DNA of 5,925 nucleotides from NCBI GenBank assembly GCA_900553165.1, contig USCN01000083.1:1-5925 (forward strand). The letters are read 5' to 3'. This stretch comes from an uncultured Collinsella sp. GTDB lineage: Bacteria; Actinomycetota; Coriobacteriia; Coriobacteriales; Coriobacteriaceae. Numbering within the stretch: position 1 is the stretch's first letter; each line of letters starts with the position of its first letter. Of the stretch, positions 5,806-5,925 are shown piece after piece. A program made the position numbers and the translations under genes. The notes under the pieces are model-generated. The model searched no databases, was not told the DNA's origin, and saw nothing but the letters and a program-made list of their open reading frames with translations.

Positions 5806-5925
5806 CACCAAATTCCATTCAGCCCACCTGACCCGAAAGGCCGAGTCGCCACGAAACCCGGGGGCCCCGGCAGGGCGGGTGCTTCCTCAAAATGAGTTCC
5901 CTCCAAAACAATGGGCGCGCCAACG
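5806..5925 (-). other. right-edge spacer between two similar hairpins; possible end of an ORF
   Basis: No gene is recognised with confidence. On the minus strand a frame is open from the edge to a TGA at 5805-5807 (39 codons, ending FGSGGLNGIW), rich in Pro and Gly, with the terminator directly after the stop. That position would suit the end of a gene. Against it, 5911-5925 is a near-copy of the terminator arm and on the minus strand is followed by TTGTTTTG, so transcription may already end there. The stretch also holds the GC palindrome CCGGGGGCCCCGG and a GACTCG/CGGGTC stem on the minus strand, so a small structured RNA or a repeat unit is another reading. Confidence 0.3.

Noticed and set aside
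5633..5818. Minus-strand 61-codon frame overlapping the end of the AraC gene
   Set aside because: It crosses the terminator, the palindrome and the conserved second helix-turn-helix of the regulator, and shows no domain.
1..5925. tRNA, rRNA, CRISPR array, insertion sequence or phage genes
   Set aside because: No cloverleaf, regularly spaced repeats, transposase or integrase motifs were seen on either strand.

Overview
The window looks like a chromosomal segment of a GC-rich actinobacterium, most likely a Coriobacteriia member (Collinsella/Olsenella-like). This rests on base composition, a DUF6110-type small membrane protein next to an HMA-like protein, and a GACAAAGGGAC/GTCCCTTTGTC palindrome that I associate with that group from memory. 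No database search was possible, so the taxonomic call is an inference.

Left part (1-993, minus strand): a two-gene transcription unit read right to left. A leader region with an AT-rich segment and a 20-bp palindrome (935-954) precedes an 81-aa one-helix membrane protein (DUF6110-like, 581-826). After an 18-nt gap comes the N-terminal part of a protein cut by the left window edge (1-562). That protein starts with an HMA-like domain lacking CxxC, continues with a helical FIVAR-like segment, and then enters an Asn/Thr/Ser/Gly-rich tail. HMA-like and DUF6110 proteins usually sit near heavy-metal P-type ATPases, so metal handling is the working guess.

Centre (994-4603, minus strand): two abutting genes (TAA directly followed by ATG) encode the halves of a heterodimeric ABC exporter-fold transporter. 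Each has one membrane domain and one complete nucleotide-binding domain. Family features, notably the DEATAFADPENE versus DEATASLD D-loops and the divergent AraC regulator, recall the YbtP/YbtQ and IrtA/IrtB siderophore importers. Ferric siderophore or another metal chelate is the likeliest substrate, but the sequence does not prove direction or substrate.

Right part (4604-5925): a compact divergent control region of about 120 bp separates the ABC operon from a plus-strand AraC-family regulator (about 4724-5722). It holds a good sigma70 promoter for the regulator, a facing minus-strand promoter candidate sharing the same -10 hexamer, and an inverted repeat overlapping both the araC promoter and the ABC leader. 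After the regulator come a second copy of the palindrome, a strong minus-strand intrinsic terminator, and a spacer that ends inside a near-copy of that terminator hairpin.

Working model: the AraC regulator senses a ligand, probably the imported chelate or metal status, and controls the divergent ABC pair. The HMA-like/DUF6110 unit downstream has its own leader and may be a separate metal-related unit. Most of the window is recognisable. The less explained parts are the chimeric HMA/FIVAR-like protein, the overlapping divergent control region, the short leader ORF, and the two families of repeated hairpins.
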